Source of the DNA: a virus
Reading direction: 5' to 3' (one strand)
DNA length: 59,612 nucleotides
IMG/VR virus record: IMGVR_UViG_3300030329_003631
Location: 1-59,612 of that record
Shown here: positions 7,044 to 15,652 of the stretch, one piece after another
Position numbering within the stretch: position 1 is the stretch's first letter
Layout: the number at the start of each line of letters is the position of its first letter
Position numbers and translations under genes: made by a program
Notes under the pieces: generated by a model
What the model saw: only the letters and a program-made list of their open reading frames with translations
What the model was told of the DNA's origin: nothing
The model's database searches: none

Positions 7044-7613
7044 ATGAATGATATAAAGCTGTTTGAACCCACTAACAAAGATTTGAGGATAGAGTACCCT
7101 GAGCTCATGGATATTGATGAGTTCAGGGATCTCACCCCTCGTGAGTTAAACTTCGTATGGTATTTTTCTAATAGGACTAGCCCATATTCGAAGGAAAAAA
7201 ATAATAAAAAGAAAGTAGAATTATCTATAAAAAGAGGATTTGGAGAAAATGCTACACATCAATTAAGACTTGATTATGTAGCTGGTAAGTTTCCAGAAAA
7301 GATCCGAAAAGCTGTAGATAGAATGGAAAGGTTTAACCCTTCTGCTAGAATGAAGGCTAAACAAAGTGTTGAAAAGATTTTTGATAGGTTAAGACAATTA
7401 GTGGACGTTAGTCCAGAGCAATTAAATGAAATGGATTTAGGTGAAAAATCAAATTACACAAATCTTGCTATAAAGATTTCTGAAAATTTACCAAAGATTG
7501 TTGGGCAGTTAGAGCAATCATTTGGAATTCAAATTAAAAAAGAAAGTTTCACTGGAAAGTTTGGAAACAACGGACCTAGTTTAATGGATATCCTTCATAT
7601 GGAGGATGAATAA
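7044..7613 (+). CDS. Unknown head-module protein; possible small terminase
   Basis: A 189-residue, charged, mainly helical protein. The N terminus (residues 15-45) is acidic with two short repeats around YPELMDIDEFRDLTPREL, followed by a basic region and a long helix. Its place between terminase and portal is where small terminase or head-assembly proteins are often found, and a helical, DNA-binding-like basic patch (around 58-85) would suit that. No helix-turn-helix is clear, so the role is open. Confidence 0.6.
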   Translation: MNDIKLFEPTNKDLRIEYPELMDIDEFRDLTPRELNFVWYFSNRTSPYSKEKNNKKKVELSIKRGFGENATHQLRLDYVAGKFPEKIRKAVDRMERFNPSARMKAKQSVEKIFDRLRQLVDVSPEQLNEMDLGEKSNYTNLAIKISENLPKIVGQLEQSFGIQIKKESFTGKFGNNGPSLMDILHMEDE

Positions 7614-7629
7614 ATATAATATATAACGA

Positions 7630-9813
7630 GTGGATAGTTTAGTAGTTACCAGCGTCACAAGACCAAATAGGTTATTAGACGAAAAAAATAGAGAGTATCA
7701 TGCGCAATTTGCGAGATGGGCACTAAACGCTTGTCATGATTCTTATCATCAGCAGTTTATAAGAAAGACTGCAATAAACTGGAATTTCTATAAAGGTAAT
7801 CAATGGATATATGATGAAGATCTAGAGTCTTTCTTAATGGATGAATCTGGAGATGTCAGAAATAGAATAAAGGTTACACAAAATCTAGTACGCCCTATTG
7901 TAGAGCAATATGTTGGTAATGCTATTAGAATGAATTTTAACGCTAAAGCTGTTGGGGTTTCTGAATTCGTTACAAATAGGAGAGAAGAATCTTTAGATAA
8001 ATTAAGAATGGTTCATATGGTTATGGATGAATCTCCTAATACAGCAGAATATTTTCAAAGTAAATATCCAGTGGGAGATGATTTCGAAGAAACAAAGACT
8101 TTATTTGCAAATTCTTTTGTAGATGATTATGAGAAAACTCTAAATAACTTAATGAGGTATATATCAGAGAAGAACAACTTTGAAGAAAAAAAGGTTCAAT
8201 GTGCAAAACATTTAGCTGTATCTGGAATGGGTATATTAAAAAGTTACGAGAGAGATATGGAGCAATACTGGGAAGTAGTTGATCCTACTTTCTTCTTTTT
8301 TGATAAAGGAGCTAAAAGACCAGACTTAAAAGATTCTGAATTTATGGGTGAATATTCTTTTATGTTGCCTACAGATATATTTGAGATGTTTCAAGAGCTA
8401 ACACCAGAAGAAGTTGAAGCTATAGAAACTTATTCAAATAGTCAACCATCTACTGCTGGTGTTCCTCATCTTTCAAATATATTAGGTATCGGATCTAATA
8501 GAGTTCCTGTATATGAAGTTTATTGGAAAGATGTAGAGATACAAACTTATGGCTATATAGAAGATGAATTTGGTTATGAATATTTCACAGTAATAGGTGA
8601 TGATGTGTCAGAAGAAGATCTGATTATACCTAAATCAGAGATGGGTGTAAAAATTATGCAAGGAGAAAAAACAAGACAATTATTTGTAGACGTCCTTAGA
8701 TATGCTAAATTTATACCAGGAGAAGTTATTGGAACTTCTAATACAGAGATTGTACTAGAATATGGAACAGTTCCTTATCAGGAGGCAGACGCAGTTAGTC
8801 CTTCTAATGTAGAATTCCCTTATAAGGTATATTGCTGGAATTATAATAATGGTCAAATTATAAGCCCAATAGATGACGTTATAGATCCTCAAAGATTCAC
8901 TAATAGAGTTTTATCAGTTGCTGAGTCTCATATAAACAATTCAAGAGGTTCAGGAACTATTATAGACAGAGACACTGTAGACCCTCAAGGAGGAGAAGAA
9001 GATGTATTAAGAAACATGAATCTTAATAAACCTGTGTTTATTAATGCTAAAGGTAATGTTAATAACTCTGTAGGTCAATATAACTCAACTATGGGAGGAG
9101 ATGTAAATCAACTTTTTGGAGTTACAGAAGCTATGAGAGGAGTGATACAAAACATAACGGGAGTTAATGAGGCTATGACTGGAACAGGTGGAGGATATAG
9201 AGAATTAGTAGGAGTTAGAGAAATGCAGATAAACCAAGGATCTCTTATGCAAGAGCCTTTTTACTTTTGTTTATCTAGAATTTTATTACAAGCATATCAA
9301 AGTATGGTAACTCAAGGTAAGCGTATATATGCAGATAACCCTAGAGCTTTATCTATAGCAACTGGAGATGATGGAGTTAAAAGAATTGAGATAACTTCTG
9401 ATATGAAGAACGAAGACTTTAGAGTATTTATCAAACGTGCATCTAGCGAACAAGAACAAAAACAAGCAGCTAATGACTTAATGCTTACATTGCTTCAAGC
9501 TCAGTTAATAGATCAATCAGTATTTGCAGAACTGTTCGGCAAAGCAGATACAGAAGATGTAGCTAGAGCTCTTCGTCAGCATCAAGCAGAAGTAGCTAAA
9601 GCTCAAAAAGAAGCTGAGAAAGCTCGTCAAGAACAAATGGCTCAAGCACAAGAGCAGCAAGCTATGATGGAACAAAACGCAGCTCAAGAAATGGATAGGC
9701 AACAAGATAGACAAGATTGGATGAGAGTATTTGAAGGAGATAAACAAAGAAAACATGAAATGGACTTAATGTCCAAGAAGGAGATATTGAAGAATAGATT
9801 AGGAAATAAGTGA
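7630..9813 (+). CDS. Portal protein
   Basis: This 727-residue protein starts at GTG; no nearby ATG is in frame. It would form the dodecameric DNA gateway of the head. Evidence is its size, its place between terminase and capsid, the N-terminal region with RIKVTQNLVRPIVEQYVGN typical of podovirus-type portals, the central mixed alpha/beta body, and the C-terminal Gln/Ala/Glu-rich helix (about 640-700) that would form the barrel or crown. Glu/Asp-rich insertions around 270-290 are unremarkable. No nuclease or protease fusion is seen. Confidence 0.85.
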   Translation: MDSLVVTSVTRPNRLLDEKNREYHAQFARWALNACHDSYHQQFIRKTAINWNFYKGNQWIYDEDLESFLMDESGDVRNRIKVTQNLVRPIVEQYVGNAIRMNFNAKAVGVSEFVTNRREESLDKLRMVHMVMDESPNTAEYFQSKYPVGDDFEETKTLFANSFVDDYEKTLNNLMRYISEKNNFEEKKVQCAKHLAVSGMGILKSYERDMEQYWEVVDPTFFFFDKGAKRPDLKDSEFMGEYSFMLPTDIFEMFQELTPEEVEAIETYSNSQPSTAGVPHLSNILGIGSNRVPVYEVYWKDVEIQTYGYIEDEFGYEYFTVIGDDVSEEDLIIPKSEMGVKIMQGEKTRQLFVDVLRYAKFIPGEVIGTSNTEIVLEYGTVPYQEADAVSPSNVEFPYKVYCWNYNNGQIISPIDDVIDPQRFTNRVLSVAESHINNSRGSGTIIDRDTVDPQGGEEDVLRNMNLNKPVFINAKGNVNNSVGQYNSTMGGDVNQLFGVTEAMRGVIQNITGVNEAMTGTGGGYRELVGVREMQINQGSLMQEPFYFCLSRILLQAYQSMVTQGKRIYADNPRALSIATGDDGVKRIEITSDMKNEDFRVFIKRASSEQEQKQAANDLMLTLLQAQLIDQSVFAELFGKADTEDVARALRQHQAEVAKAQKEAEKARQEQMAQAQEQQAMMEQNAAQEMDRQQDRQDWMRVFEGDKQRKHEMDLMSKKEILKNRLGNK

Positions 9814-9822
9814 TAATTTTAA

Positions 9823-9830
9823 TAATTTTG
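9823..9830 (+). promoter_or_regulatory. Weak candidate promoter box TAATTTTG
   Basis: The box matches TAnnTTTG in the gap between portal and scaffold genes, 26 bases before the start codon at 9856. It lacks the following C and a -33 element. Confidence 0.25.
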
Positions 9831-9855
9831 TAAACTAATTAAATAAATTTTTGTT

Positions 9856-11052
9856 ATGTCAAAAGAAAACACCGTACCGCAAGAGGTCACCGAGAATCAA
9901 CGTCCTACAGCAGCGCCTGTAGAACCTGAATTAACTCCTGAAGCTCAACAAATTTCAACAGTGTTGAATGCAGTTAAGGAAAACCCAGCTTTAGCATCTG
10001 ATCCAGAAATCGCTAAAATAATGGAACTTGTAAATGAAAACCCAGGATCAAATGGACAGGCAGCTTCTGTTTCAAATCAGCAAGCACCACCAACTACAAC
10101 TGAAAGTAAATCTCCGTTTGTAGACAGAAATCAAACTCCTACACAACAAGCTGAAAATCAGCAAGTTGAAGAGTCAGTATTTTTTGGTAAGCAGCAACAA
10201 GCTGCTCAAGAACCTGCTCCTTCTGATTTATCAGAAGTGTATGATAGAATTAATAAAAAATATAGTATTAATACAGAAAATGGTATTGATAAGTTTTTTA
10301 ACTCTGTAGATACATGGAGAAAACAAGCTCAACAATCTTCTAAGATTGAAAGAGAGCTTAACGAAGTAAGACAGTCTTTTGAGTCTATGCCTCAACCATT
10401 ATTCAATGCATTTGAATCTTGGACAAGAGGAGAAGATTGGACTTCTCAAATTGTAAAAGAAGATACATATTTGGATTATACCAAACCTTTTGCTAATCAC
10501 GATAGAGAAAAAATGATCTCAAAGTATTTTGGAGATGATTACTCTGCAGAAGATATAGAAGATATGGATGGTAAGATGAAAACTAGACTATCTAAATTAG
10601 CAGAAAAACAATATACGATTGAACAGCAATCCTTTCAAACTGATAGAGCTAAATTACAGAACGCAAGAAAAGCTCAAGAAGAGCAAATAACTAGTTCTGT
10701 AGATTCTAGCTTAAACATTTTGAGAGAAGAGTTCCCTGAGTTTAATAATGATGCCCTATCAGAAATACGGCAAGCATTACTCAGCAACCAAGTAGATGCA
10801 TTGTTCAAAAATCAAGATGGCAACTATAGCGAAAATGCCGCTAAAATGTTAGCTTTCGCTCTCTATGGAGATGCTGAAAACAAACGTTTAATGAAAGTTG
10901 CGAAAAGACGTGGAGAATCAGAAGCGACAGAAAAACTTGTAACCAGAGGTTCAGATACGCCATCTGTAAAAGGTTCGCAAATAAATCAACCTCAAGATGT
11001 TAACCAAGTTGTAAAAATGTTTGATGGTCTGTTTCCGAAAAGCACTTATTAA
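9856..11052 (+). CDS. Scaffold-like head assembly protein
   Basis: A 398-residue hydrophilic protein rich in Gln, Glu, Ala and Pro. The first 125 residues look disordered with PEA- and QQ-rich segments. Residues about 150-300 form charged helices likely to be coiled coil, and the C terminus is basic. Its place between portal and capsid is the classic position of a scaffolding protein, which guides prohead assembly and then leaves. No protease motif is visible, so it is scaffold only, not a protease-scaffold fusion. Confidence 0.7.
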   Translation: MSKENTVPQEVTENQRPTAAPVEPELTPEAQQISTVLNAVKENPALASDPEIAKIMELVNENPGSNGQAASVSNQQAPPTTTESKSPFVDRNQTPTQQAENQQVEESVFFGKQQQAAQEPAPSDLSEVYDRINKKYSINTENGIDKFFNSVDTWRKQAQQSSKIERELNEVRQSFESMPQPLFNAFESWTRGEDWTSQIVKEDTYLDYTKPFANHDREKMISKYFGDDYSAEDIEDMDGKMKTRLSKLAEKQYTIEQQSFQTDRAKLQNARKAQEEQITSSVDSSLNILREEFPEFNNDALSEIRQALLSNQVDALFKNQDGNYSENAAKMLAFALYGDAENKRLMKVAKRRGESEATEKLVTRGSDTPSVKGSQINQPQDVNQVVKMFDGLFPKSTY

Positions 11053-11056
11053 TAAA

Positions 11057-11071
11057 TTTTTAACTTAAAAA
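11057..11071 (+). promoter_or_regulatory. Palindromic leader TTTTTAACTTAAAAA before the capsid gene
   Basis: The 7-base arms TTTTTAA and TTAAAAA flank a single C, 10 bases before the start codon at 11081. The same 15 bases stand before the gene at 51545. This leader is probably a translation or mRNA-stability element for highly expressed genes. Confidence 0.45.
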
Positions 11072-11080
11072 CTTTGAAAG

Positions 11081-12322
11081 ATGTCTACATTGTACACACC
11101 ATCTGTACCTCCTGCAACTTCTTATAGAAATGCAGACCTCAACTCGTTAGCGTCTACATATGCGTCTACGCATGGTCATAATACTACGGCTTTAATTCAA
11201 AGAATCGTAAAAGAGCTTATCTATGATGCTGCTCCTCAGCAATTCTTTGACTTAAAATTATTAGGTATGAAACCTATGGAACAGATCGCATCAGACGAGT
11301 GGTACTACCACGAAATGGGTTTTGGACGTGAGGCGATTGTTGCTACTGCTACAGCTGGAGCTGGAGCTTCGCAAACAATCACAGTGTCTTCTACAGATAA
11401 TATATCTGTTGACACTATTTTAGTATACCCAGACAACACTAAGGGTATCGTTACAGCCATTGATTCGGCTGCTAGTACTATTTCTGTTTCTAATTATTCA
11501 GGAGCGGGTAACTTAACTGCTGTCGCTATTAGCGATAGTTTTGCAGTTCTATCCCCTGTTGAAGCTGACGGAATGGATAGTATTTCTCAATACTTCCGTA
11601 TTGACACTGTTGAAAAACACAATTATGTTCAAATGCTTGTAAAAGCAATTCGTTTTGGTAAAATGGAACTTTACAAATACCAAAATGCTGGAACAACTTC
11701 TAACTACCTTTCTATGCAAAAGCAAAGAATGTTACAACAATTCAGAATTGATATGTCTAACGTTCTATGGAATGGTACTCAAGGAGAGGTTACTCTAGCT
11801 AATGGTATGAGAGCTAAAACTACTGGTGGAATTTTCCCTATCATGGTTGCAGCAGGTTCTCCAAGTGCTTCTACTACTATTGCTTCTTTACCACAAGCTG
11901 TTGAGCAATTAGCTCTTGATACTGAGTTTAAAGCTCTTGGTCATGTAAGATTCTTATATGCTACTCCAAGAATGCTTCATAACTTATCTCAAGAGTACAA
12001 GAGAGACTTAACTAGATATGCGCCAGACGATGAGATGGCAAAACTAGATCTTAAGGCTATCGATATGGGATCTTCTAAAATTGTATTCGTTCCTATGAAA
12101 CGATTTGAAGAGCCATCTTGTTTCCCTTCAGTATGGGCTAATCGTCTAGTCTTACTAGACCAAGAGTCTGTATCTTGTGTTAGAGTATTCCCAGACGAAA
12201 TGGGTGAAACTCTTAATAGAGAGGACGGATCATTAAACAACTACACTGATTATTGGATTTCTACAACAATGGGTGTTCAGTTTAATAATCCATTAGGTTC
12301 AGGTTATATTGATGTAACCTAG
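11081..12322 (+). CDS. Major capsid protein (HK97-like fold)
   Basis: A 413-residue protein, the likely building block of the icosahedral shell. It follows portal and scaffold genes, has relatively GC-rich, optimised-looking codons, and has the order expected of HK97-fold capsid proteins: an N-terminal arm (about 1-40), an E-loop-like region, and C-terminal P- and A-domain segments. A Ser/Thr/Ala/Val-rich beta insertion around 88-160 (AGASQTITVSS) could be an added domain on the shell surface. No cleavage site is obvious. Strong leader and downstream hairpins suggest separate control of its level. Confidence 0.85.
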   Translation: MSTLYTPSVPPATSYRNADLNSLASTYASTHGHNTTALIQRIVKELIYDAAPQQFFDLKLLGMKPMEQIASDEWYYHEMGFGREAIVATATAGAGASQTITVSSTDNISVDTILVYPDNTKGIVTAIDSAASTISVSNYSGAGNLTAVAISDSFAVLSPVEADGMDSISQYFRIDTVEKHNYVQMLVKAIRFGKMELYKYQNAGTTSNYLSMQKQRMLQQFRIDMSNVLWNGTQGEVTLANGMRAKTTGGIFPIMVAAGSPSASTTIASLPQAVEQLALDTEFKALGHVRFLYATPRMLHNLSQEYKRDLTRYAPDDEMAKLDLKAIDMGSSKIVFVPMKRFEEPSCFPSVWANRLVLLDQESVSCVRVFPDEMGETLNREDGSLNNYTDYWISTTMGVQFNNPLGSGYIDVT

Positions 12323-12330
12323 GATTTTAT

Positions 12331-12383
12331 ATAGGAAAGTCAGGGGCTCTGAACGAGGTGTTTAGCCCCTGGCTATATCCTAT
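12331..12383 (+). terminator. Nested hairpin after the capsid gene
   Basis: Perfect 8-base arms CAGGGGCT (12341-12348) and AGCCCCTG (12364-12371) enclose a 15-base loop; outer arms ATAGGA (12331-12336) and TCCTAT (12378-12383) can pair as well. A T-run begins about 12 bases later. It lies in the 98-base gap after the capsid gene. Partial termination or 3'-end protection, keeping the capsid message more abundant than the tail genes, is the likely role. Confidence 0.5.
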
Positions 12384-12420
12384 TAACTAAAGTATTTTTT
12401 TAATTAATAAATTATGTAAT

Positions 12421-13200
12421 ATGACAGCTAAAAAACAAACTACAGACGTTCCTAGCAATGATTTAGATATCAAAGCTGACGATAAAATTAGTTTAACAAA
12501 GGATGAGCTAAAAGGCTTAGTAGACAAATTGTTAGACGACAAGCTAAAAGCAATTCCTAAAAGTGAAGGATTGAATAATGCGCATTTAGAAGGAATTCTA
12601 GATGTATTAAGAGATTCTGTTCCTCAAAAAAATCCAGGAACTAGAATGGTTGCTGAATCAGAAATAGATGTGGATGATTATTTAGACATCCCTGCTACAT
12701 TTTTCTGCTACAGTTTCTCGTATACTTTATTCGGAGATATGAAGTATGGAAGACAAGTTAAATCTCCATATGGTACCCCTATTAAATTTAAACCTTTATA
12801 CAGGTATAAAAGACAAGGGGCTACTAAATTTTCAAGTGCAACAGTAAGTGTTAGTGTTGCAACTGTAAGAAGTAAAAAAGAATTAGAGTGGCTTAGAAAT
12901 CATTCTCTCTTTAATATCAAATTCTTTGAAAAAATTGGTGATGCTCAAAATGCTGATGTAACATTTTCTGAGAAAGTTGTAGAGACTAGTAATAGACTAA
13001 ACAGCATGTCTCAGTTTGAGGTTATTGAAAGAGCAAAATCAGAAGGTATCCCAATTAGTGACGACGTAGATGATATTAAAAGAAGATTGTGTTTTTATTT
13101 AGCAGAGAAGAATATTAAAAAGCCTGCTCCTGGACCAAGACCTGTTGATATGAATTGGAATCCGTCAAGAACAGATGAGGTCGTTAATCAAACATATTAA
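12421..13200 (+). CDS. Post-capsid protein with a SAP/HeH-like C-terminal motif
   Basis: A 259-residue protein. Residues 1-75 are charged and helical, the centre (about 80-180) looks beta-rich, and the C-terminal part from MSQFEVIERAKSEG to the DDIKRRLCFYLAEK helix resembles the small SAP or HeH helix-extension-helix fold used for nucleic-acid or protein binding. It lies between capsid and the ring-like proteins, and its stop overlaps the next start (TAATG). A head-completion or capsid-associated protein is likely; family not recognised. Confidence 0.6.
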   Translation: MTAKKQTTDVPSNDLDIKADDKISLTKDELKGLVDKLLDDKLKAIPKSEGLNNAHLEGILDVLRDSVPQKNPGTRMVAESEIDVDDYLDIPATFFCYSFSYTLFGDMKYGRQVKSPYGTPIKFKPLYRYKRQGATKFSSATVSVSVATVRSKKELEWLRNHSLFNIKFFEKIGDAQNADVTFSEKVVETSNRLNSMSQFEVIERAKSEGIPISDDVDDIKRRLCFYLAEKNIKKPAPGPRPVDMNWNPSRTDEVVNQTY

Positions 13201-14108
13201 TGCCTATAAATTCAAACGTCATAATAAACAGAATGCGTCAAGTAGGACTAGATGCAGAGAATGCTACCTACTACGATGATAATATTGACCTGATACCAGC
13301 TATCAATGCTTCAATTGAATGGTTGGTATCGGTCATTAATTCTGTGTATGGATCTAATAAGTTCTCAGAAGAGTTTTTTAGAGAGCTAACAAATAGTGCT
13401 GTATTTCAGACAAATACATACTCTAGAATAGAGTTTGGGAATCAACCAAACTTTACTGATGAAGTATGGTCTATATTGGCTGTATATCCTAAACCAGATG
13501 TTCATGTAAGTAGTATTCCTACAACAATAGATAACGCTTCAACAGGATATACTAGTGCTTATAATACAGGAATAAGTAATAATACAACTGGACTTATAAC
13601 ATCAGGAACATCACTAGAAGCAGCTAATGATCACGCTGGTAATGCTCTTTCTGATTGGGATTCTGTTTATAGAGGAGAATTAACTCATATAGATTCAGAT
13701 TATGATTGTAAAAGATTAACAATAGAAGAATGGGTAAGTACTAAAAGAAATCCTTTTTCAGCAGGAAATGAAGCAGAGACAAATCATGTTGAATATGCTT
13801 ATATAGCTCATATTGATCATTCTCCTTTTAAAAGCTTATCATTACCTTCTTTAACTACTGGAGTATATGATACAATTAGAGAAATAGAAATTAGACCTGT
13901 TCTAGCTAAAGAGTTAGCTACAATTTTCTATGTAAAAAGACCTAATTTAATTACTGGAGCTGGAGATAATATAGAATTTCCAGAATCTGTAACTAATTTA
14001 ATTTATGAAAAGGCATTACAATTCGTTTCATTTAAGCAGGGTGATAATACAAATATATATTCAGTTACTGGACAAGACATACAAATTTTAACTAGCGCTA
14101 TAACATAA
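13200..14108 (+). CDS. Ring/adaptor-like head-tail connector 1
   Basis: A 302-residue protein with an N-terminal helical segment (residues 1-45, DLIPAINASIEWLVSVIN), a beta-rich centre with Asn/Thr/Ser-rich loops, and a C-terminal helix. This resembles the general build of podovirus adaptor and ring proteins, which stack under the portal. Two further proteins of similar length and build follow, each overlapping or nearly touching the next. Assignment is by order and style; three such rings would resemble the tail barrel of crAss-like phages. Confidence 0.55.
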   Translation: MPINSNVIINRMRQVGLDAENATYYDDNIDLIPAINASIEWLVSVINSVYGSNKFSEEFFRELTNSAVFQTNTYSRIEFGNQPNFTDEVWSILAVYPKPDVHVSSIPTTIDNASTGYTSAYNTGISNNTTGLITSGTSLEAANDHAGNALSDWDSVYRGELTHIDSDYDCKRLTIEEWVSTKRNPFSAGNEAETNHVEYAYIAHIDHSPFKSLSLPSLTTGVYDTIREIEIRPVLAKELATIFYVKRPNLITGAGDNIEFPESVTNLIYEKALQFVSFKQGDNTNIYSVTGQDIQILTSAIT

Positions 14109-14902
14109 TGACATACAGATATTTAGCATATGATATTTTAGAGTCTTTTAAACAGACTTTTGACGATAAAGAAATTGGTCTTAATCATGTATTGTTTTGG
14201 ATAGAGACTATTGCTAATAGAATGGCTTCTAAAACTTTAATAAAAACTCAAGGAAGATGGAATGTAACAGGTAACTATTTAAATGTATTTTCAGCAGTAG
14301 CTGTAAATTTAGATGATACTACAGGAAGAAAGTTTTCTACATTACCTGAATTTATATTTGATTTAGATAATGAAAACGCAATTCAATATATAACTTATGA
14401 ACCACCTATACAGGCAGATTGTGATAAACATAATTATACTAAAGTTAGTTTTCTTCCTACAACTCCTGCAAAATCAAGAAGGTTATATTATAACTGCTAT
14501 GAAAAACCTTCAGCTAAAAATCCTTATTTTTATAGAAGAGGAAATAGATTATATTATTTAGGAATAGATAATGTAGATATAAGTACAGTAGAAATGGGAT
14601 TATATACAGCATTAGACCCTACTAATGTAACTAGTTTAGATGCAGACATTCCTTTACCTCCAGAAAAAATTCAAATACTAAGATACGAAGTATTAAATCT
14701 CGGAAAATTAGTTTTAATGGTTCCTCAAGATAGAGTGAACGAAGGTAATGATGCTACATCTACAGGTCAAAAACCTAAAGCATTACCAGACTCTCAACCT
14801 TATGGAGGAGCTCAAGCAGATGATGATATGGCCTCTGTTGCTACTACGACAGACTTACAGAAAGCTATGAGAAGCGCAGCTGTATCAGGTAAAACAAAAT
14901 AA
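14108..14902 (+). CDS. Ring/adaptor-like head-tail connector 2
   Basis: A 264-residue protein with N-terminal helices (residues 1-45, IGLNHVLFWIETIANRMASK), a beta-rich middle and a flexible C-terminal tail rich in Pro, Gln and Asp. Its start overlaps the previous stop (TAATG), which suggests coupled translation. The build matches its neighbours on both sides, so it is probably another ring of the short tail. No certain family. Confidence 0.55.
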   Translation: MTYRYLAYDILESFKQTFDDKEIGLNHVLFWIETIANRMASKTLIKTQGRWNVTGNYLNVFSAVAVNLDDTTGRKFSTLPEFIFDLDNENAIQYITYEPPIQADCDKHNYTKVSFLPTTPAKSRRLYYNCYEKPSAKNPYFYRRGNRLYYLGIDNVDISTVEMGLYTALDPTNVTSLDADIPLPPEKIQILRYEVLNLGKLVLMVPQDRVNEGNDATSTGQKPKALPDSQPYGGAQADDDMASVATTTDLQKAMRSAAVSGKTK

Positions 14903-14911
14903 ATAAAATAA

Positions 14912-15649
14912 ATGAATAGTAACGACTTTATATCGACAAATCAATTATTGGCAGATATTCTTATCAATGTAAATGATGAGGATTATAAGCAGCATGGGTT
15001 TACAAAAGGATTTTATGTATCTGCAATTCAACAAGCTTTAGAAGAAATGTCTTTTGATACATTCTTTGATGAGCAAACTATGGATGTAGATATACCTTCT
15101 AACTTTAGAATAAGAATGCCTAAGAATATATTTAATATTAGAGAGATGTATGTTCATAAAGGAACTTGTTGCTCTCCAAGATCGAGCGCTATTGTTCATT
15201 GGAAAAGACTTTATAATAATAAAGGAGGAGATGGATCTCAGTATACTGCTAAAAGAAAGAACGAAGGTTCAGATCCTATATATAGACCTAAGCTTACTAT
15301 ATCAGGAATAGACGGAGCTGCTATATATGCTAATATACAAAATGGAACAATTATGTTATCTTCTAATGTTAGTGGTTATTCTAAGTTAAGAATAATAGCT
15401 AATGGTATGGGAGTAGAAATAGGAGACGAACCAGTAGTCCCTAGATTCTTAAGACAGGTTACTATAGACTGGGTTACAGAAAGAACGTTTAGAGCTTTAG
15501 CGGCTAAAGATATGAGATTAAGAAATCTTTGGAGTGATTCATCTATGAAATTACAACAAAGTCAATTAAAAGCAGAAAGACGAATAAAAGGTATGGATAC
15601 GTGGGAAAGAGACAGTATGAGAGAGTATCTTGGAAGATTAAATTACTAA
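14912..15649 (+). CDS. Tail adaptor (T7 gp11-like) connector 3
   Basis: A 245-residue protein. The N-terminal helices (FTKGFYVSAIQQALEEMSFD, about 30-50) and C-terminal helical arm (VTIDWVTERTFRALAAKDMR onward) bracket a beta-sandwich; this is the pattern of tail tubular A/adaptor proteins that join portal and nozzle. It directly precedes the very large nozzle candidate, as in T7-like gene order. Confidence is moderate because it rests on architecture. Confidence 0.6.
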   Translation: MNSNDFISTNQLLADILINVNDEDYKQHGFTKGFYVSAIQQALEEMSFDTFFDEQTMDVDIPSNFRIRMPKNIFNIREMYVHKGTCCSPRSSAIVHWKRLYNNKGGDGSQYTAKRKNEGSDPIYRPKLTISGIDGAAIYANIQNGTIMLSSNVSGYSKLRIIANGMGVEIGDEPVVPRFLRQVTIDWVTERTFRALAAKDMRLRNLWSDSSMKLQQSQLKAERRIKGMDTWERDSMREYLGRLNY

Positions 15650-15652
15650 GCC

